Assembly: GCA_027257055.1 (NCBI GenBank) | Contig: JAPVLO010000627.1 | Location: 496,001-560,000, forward strand | Source of the DNA: Cephalopachus bancanus | Lineage: Eukaryota > Chordata > Mammalia > Primates > Tarsiidae | DNA length: 64,000 nucleotides | Direction: 5' to 3' | Shown here: one piece after another, positions 59,525 to 64,000 of the stretch | Position numbering within the stretch: position 1 is the stretch's first letter | Layout of the letters: the number at the start of each line of letters is the position of its first letter | Notes under the pieces: generated by a model | Told to the model about the DNA's origin: nothing | Databases searched by the model: none | What the model saw: the letters and a program-made list of their open reading frames with translations, nothing else | Position numbers and translations under genes: made by a program

Positions 59525-62500
59525 CTATATGAGTGAGAATATATGGTACTCAGATCTTTGTTTCTGCGAGAGATCACTTAGTATTATAGATTCTAGCTCC
59601 ATCCAGGTTGCTGCAAAATTCATGATTTTGTTCTTTTTTATGGCTGCATAGTATTCCATCATGTATATGTACCACATTTTTTTAACCAGTCCTCTTTTGA
59701 TGGGCAGCATGGTTGTTTCCAGGTTCTTGCTATTGTGAACAATGCTGCAATAAACATTCGCGTGCAGGTATCTTTTTTACAGAGTGATTTGAGTTCTTCA
59801 GGGTATATTCCCAATAGGGGGATTGCAGGGTCATATGGGAGGTTGATGTTTAGAGCTTTTAGGAATCGCCACACTGCTTTCCACAGAGGTTGCACTAGTT
59901 TACACTCCCACCAACAGTGTAGAAGTGTTCCCTTTTCACCACACCCTCTCCAGCAGCTGTTATTTTTTGAGTTGTTGGTAATTGCCATTCTGACTGGAGT
60001 TAGGTGGTATCTCAGTGTGGTTTTGATTTGCATCTCCCTGATGATTAATGAGGTTGAGCATTTCTTCATGTGTCTGTTGGCTGTTCAGATGTCTTTCTTT
60101 GTGAAGTGTCTGTTCATGTCTTTTGTTCACTTTATAATGGGATTGTTTGTTTTTTTCTTTTCAGCACAATTGAGTTCCTTGTAGATCCAGGATGTTAAGC
60201 CTTTGTCAGACTGGGAGTTGGCTAATACTTTTTCCCAGTCTGTAGGCTGTCTTCCTGCTCTCTTGATGGTTTCTTTGGCTTTGCAGAAGCTTGTCAGTTT
60301 AATGAGGTCCCACTTGTCTATCTTATCCCTTATGGTCTGTGGGTTTCAAGTTTTGTTCAGGAAATGGATACCAGTTCCAATTTCCATGAGGGTATGTCCT
60401 TCATTTTCTAAGATTCTTATGGTTTGAGGTTTTACATTTAGGTCTCTGATCCATTTGGAGTTAATTTTTGTATATGGGGATAGGTAGGGGTCCAGTTTCT
60501 TCTGCATGTGGTCAGCCAGTTTTCCCAGCACCATTTACTGAATAGGTTCTTCTCTCCCTGGTGGTAGGTGGTGGAGGCTTTGTCGAAGATGAGTTGATTG
60601 AGAAATTGAGATTTTGCTTCTGGAATCTCAGTTCTATTCCATTGATTTATATGCCTGTTCCTATACCAATACCAAGCTGTTTTGATGACTGTAGCTTTAT
60701 AGTAAAGTTTGAAGTCTGGTAATGTGATACAACCTGCTTTTTTTTTTTTTTTGCTGAGGATTGTTCTGGCTATTCTTGGTCGTTTGTGTTTCCATATGAA
60801 TTCCTGTGTTGTTTTTTCTAGGTCTGAGAAGAATGTTGTTGGTAATTTGATGGGTATTGCATTGAATCTGCAGATTGCCTTAGGTAAGATGGACATCTTC
60901 ACATTGTTGATTCTTCCAATACATGAGCATGGGATATTTTTCCACTTGTTTGTGTCATCTTTGATTTCTTTGAGCAGAGTTTTGTAGTTTTCATTGTAAA
61001 GGTCTTTCACGTCTCTGGTTAGGAAGATGCCAAGGTATTTCATTTTTTTTTTTTGTGGCTATTGTGAATGATATTATGCTTCTTATTTAGGTTTCTGTTT
61101 GTTTATTATTGGTATAAAGAAATGCGATTGTCTTTGTACATTTATTTTATATCCTGAGACTTTGCCGAAGGCCTTTATCAGTGTAAGGAGGTTTTTGGCA
61201 GATTCTCTTGGGTTTTCAAGGTATACGATCATATCATCTGCAAAGAGCGATAATTTGACTTCCTCTTTTCCTATTTGGATACCCCTGACTGCCTTCTCTT
61301 CTCTAATTGCTCTAGCCAGGACTTCCAATACTATATTGAACAGGATGGGTGAGAGTGGGCATCCTTGTCTTGTTCCAGTTTTCAGGGGAAATGGTTCCAA
61401 TTTTTGTCCATTTAGGAGTATGCTGGCTATGGGTTTCTCGTAGATGAGTTTTACTACTTTGAGGTATGTTCCCCGTATGCCTAGATGTTCGAGGGTTTTT
61501 ATCAAGAAGGGGTGCTGGATTTTATCAAAAGCTTTTTCTGCATCTAATGATATAATCATGTGGTTTTTGTTTTGACATCTGTTGATGTATTTAGTTACAT
61601 TTATTGTTTTACGAATGTTGAATCAGCACTGCGTCCCAGGGATGAAGCCTACTTGGTCATAATGGATGATTTTGAGATGTGTTGTTGAATCCGGTTTGCT
61701 AGGATCTTGTTGAGAAATTTAGCGTCTATGTTCATCAAAGATATTGCCCTGTAGTTCTCTTTTTTTTTTTTTGATCTTTACCTGGCTTGGTTATCAATGT
61801 GATGTTAGCTTCATAAAATGATTTGGGGAGGGTTCCATCTTTCTCAATCGCCTGAAATAGCTTCAGTAGGATTGGAATCAGTTCCTCCTTAAATGTCTTG
61901 TAGAATTCTGCTGGAAAGCCATCTGGTCCAGGTCTTTTTTTTTGTAGGTAGTTTTCTTATTACATAGTCAATTTTCTTGTTTGTTATTGGTCTATTTAGG
62001 GTCTCAATTTCTTCTTGTTTCAACCTAGGCAGGTTGTATGATGACAGAAAGTTCTCCATTTCCTTGAGGTTTTCAAGTTTGTTTCCATACAAGTGTACAT
62101 AGTAGTCTCTGATGATCTTTTGTATTTCTTCAGGATCAGATGTGACTTCATCTTTTGTGTTTCTGATTGTGCTTATTTGGGTTTTCTCTTTCTTTTTCTT
62201 TGTCAGTCTAGCTAGGCTACCATCTATCTTGTTTATCCTTTCAAAGAACCAGCTTTTTGCTTCATTGATTTTTTTGTATTGTCTTTTTGTCTTCTATGTC
62301 CTGGATTTGGGCTTTTATTTTGGTGATCTGGATTCCTCTGCTGAAATTAGGGTTTTTGTGGTCTTGCTTTTCCAGCTTCCTTAGGTGGCTTGTTAGGCTA
62401 TTAATTTGTGCTCCTTCCATTTTCTTCATGTGTGTTTGTAGGGATATAAATTCCCCTCTTACTATAGCTTTTAAGGTGTCCCAGAGATTTTGGTAAGATG

Positions 62501-63408
62501 TTTCTTCATTTTTCACTTGTTTCCAGGTATCTTTTGATCTCTGTTTTGATTTCATCATTGATCCAGGAGTTGTTTAGCATCATGCTGTTTAGTGACTATG
62601 TCTTTGTGGGTTTTGGGGGGACCTTGTTGGTGTTAATGTTTATTTTTATTCCACTGTGGTCTGAGAAGGTGCATGGTAGAATTTCAGTCCTTTTAAATTT
62701 GCTTATGCTTGATTTATGGCCGATAATGTGGTCGATCTTGGTATACGTCCCGTGTGGTGATGAGTAGAATGTGTATTCTCTGGTCTTTGGATGGAGTGTT
62801 CTGTAGGTATCAATTAAGTCCATTTGGTCCAGAGTCGCATTCAGGTTCTGGGTCTCATTGCTGATTTTTTGTCCTGATGATCTGTTGAGGGTTGTGAGAG
62901 GGGTATTAAAGTCCCCAGTTATGATGGTGTTAGAGTCAATATCTTTCTTTAGTTTTCCTAGGAGTTGCTTTGTAAAAGTTGGTACAGTAATGTTAGGTGC
63001 ATATATGTTTAGGATAGATATTTCTTGTTGATGGAGTGAACCTTTTATCATTATGTAGTGGCCCTCTGTATCTTTTTTAATTTTTGATAGCTTAAATGGT
63101 ATTTTGTCTGAAATTAGGATCGCGACTCCTCCTTTCTTTTGTGTTCCATACACCTAGAAATTTGTTTCCCATCCTCTTACTTTGAGTCTGTGCATGTCCT
63201 TTCTAGTGAGATAGGTCTCTTGAAGTCTGTATATTGTTGCCTGGTGATATTTTATCCATTTTGCCATTCTATGTCTTTTCAGTAGTGCATTTAGTCCATT
63301 CACATTCAGGCTAATTATTGAAATGTGAGAGTTCGTCTCTATCATAGAGTTCTTATACAGTTGTTCTTCCCCTTGGTTGTCTTTCTTTTGTTTTTGGGGT
63401 TGGTTCAT
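59525..63408 (-). pseudogene. L1 ORF2 of the second copy, broken
   Basis: Read on -, an ATG at 63408 opens about 8 bases after the ORF1 stop; a second, more conventional start lies near 63345 (M-I-E-T-N-S-H-I-S-I-I-S-L-N-V-N-G-L-N). Endonuclease, RT (R-Q-G-C-P-L-S-P and F-A-D-D within 61559-61083) and the C-terminal cysteine block (within 60069-59659) follow in order, with the stop at 59527-59525. Breaks lie near 63154, 62590, 62260, 61890, 61600, 61060, 60430 and 59690. No SINE interrupts it. ORF2 length is close to full. Confidence 0.94.
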
Positions 63409-63415
63409 GTGTATT

Positions 63416-63997
63416 TTATTCTTTTTCCTGTACTCTTGTGAAGAACGTTGCTCCTTTTTTCCCTTTTTCTTCTGTGTTTAGTACTTTCTTAAGTGCTTCA
63501 TGTAGTGGTGGTTTGGTGGCAGCGTAAGTTCTTAGGGAATGGATATCTGGGAAAGATTTTAATTCTCCCTCACTGATGAAGCTTAATCTGGCAGGATAGG
63601 TTATTCTTGGTTGAAATTGTTTATCTTTTAGTACTTTGAAGATAGGGCTCCAAGCTCTCCTAGCCTGCAGGGTTTCTGTAGATAAATCTGCTGCTATTCT
63701 AATTGGTTTTCCATGGTAGGTGATCTGGCCTTTTTCTCTTGCTGCCTTTAGGATTTTTTCTTTTATGCCTACTTTGTTTAGGCGAATTATTATGTGTCTA
63801 GGCATTGGTTTTCTCATTTGTTTTCTTGCAGGGGTTCTCTGGATCTCTTGTGTTTGAATTTTTGTATCATTGATTAGACAAGGGAAATTTTCTTGAATGA
63901 TCTCATGGAAGGTTTGTTCCAATGTGGTCTCTGTCTCTCTTTCTGGCTCAGGCATGCCAATTACCCTTAGGTTAGGCCTCTTGAGGTAATCGCTCAT
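63416..63997 (-). CDS. L1 ORF1, C-terminal part, open to the window edge
   Basis: 193 codons without a stop, from the window edge to a stop at 63416. It begins M-S-D-Y-L-K-R-P-N-L-R-V-I-G, the first strand of the RRM, and continues through the C-terminal domain (A-R-R-A-W-S-P-I-F-K-V-L-K block). The first methionine is internal; the true start and coiled coil lie to the right of the window. ORF1 here is better preserved than in the copy at 56 kb. Because ORF2 is broken, the element as a whole is dead, although an ORF1 protein is conceivable if the 5' half is also open. Confidence 0.88.
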   Translation of the reverse strand: MSDYLKRPNLRVIGMPEPERETETTLEQTFHEIIQENFPCLINDTKIQTQEIQRTPARKQMRKPMPRHIIIRLNKVGIKEKILKAAREKGQITYHGKPIRIAADLSTETLQARRAWSPIFKVLKDKQFQPRITYPARLSFISEGELKSFPDIHSLRTYAATKPPLHEALKKVLNTEEKGKKGATFFTRVQEKE

Positions 63998-64000
63998 CTC

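Larger units (their letters stand above)
59305..64000 (-). mobile_element. Second long L1, 5' end beyond the window
   Basis: Starts at the left with an oligo-T tail and the same 3' UTR type as the long L1 at 50.7 kb (ggggtacagtaaagggttaa, cattcaggccccc). It then has ORF2 and most of ORF1 in reverse complement, running off the window edge inside ORF1. It lies about 1.7 kb from the other long L1 in the same orientation. The two are clearly related but carry different breaks, so they are separate insertions. Confidence 0.95.

Overview
This window is vertebrate nuclear DNA, almost certainly from a primate. The evidence is dimeric 7SL-derived (Alu-type) SINEs with A-rich tails, L1 LINEs, MIR fossils, class I and ERV-L endogenous retroviruses (ERVs), and a KRAB zinc-finger locus of the primate ZNF91-like type. 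Most SINEs share unusual features, such as a tail ending in ctccaactc plus oligo-A and the linker caataaatcaaaaaatta, and they do not look like the usual human Alu subfamilies. A tarsier or another non-anthropoid primate is my best guess, but the species is an inference. I found no gene that is convincingly intact; nearly everything recognisable is mobile DNA or a pseudogene.

Layout. 1-6882: the 3' part of a gammaretrovirus-like provirus on + (gag, pro, RT, RNase H, integrase, env, polypurine tract, 3' LTR). It keeps good similarity throughout but has many stops and frame changes. 7187-7467: a SINE. 8701-8940: a striking 100-bp inverted repeat with a 40-bp spacer. 9010-11610: a decayed ERV-L type pol on -. 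12290-12985: two L1 3' ends facing opposite ways.

13690-32950: a dead KRAB zinc-finger locus on +. It has a CpG-rich promoter and first exon, which ends exactly on the start ATG at a GT donor. About 17 kb of intron follows, filled with SINEs, MIRs, old L1 and a second class I provirus (23509-30079, both LTRs, large internal deletion). The last exon holds about thirteen degenerate C2H2 fingers.

32951-49940: mostly old repeats, including nested SINE pairs, pieces of old L1, MIRs and a clear processed pseudogene of DAD1 (43890-44486, -).

50067-57601: an old, nearly full-length L1 on - with 14-bp target-site duplications. It has a tandemly repeated 5' UTR, broken ORF1 and ORF2, a later SINE inside ORF2, and a second L1 3' end attached to its tail. 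58622-58870: a 24-bp minisatellite. 59305-64000: a second L1 on -, whose 5' part lies beyond the window edge.

How the parts relate. The L1s are the likely source of the machinery that moved the SINEs and the DAD1 copy: several insertions have target duplications and A-tails of L1 type. KRAB zinc-finger proteins normally silence ERVs and L1s; here a locus of that family has itself decayed and carries an ERV in its intron. I found no undescribed biological system. The items most worth checking are the 8.7-kb palindrome, the composite L1 with its monomer-like 5' UTR, and the zinc-finger locus with an apparently preserved promoter.
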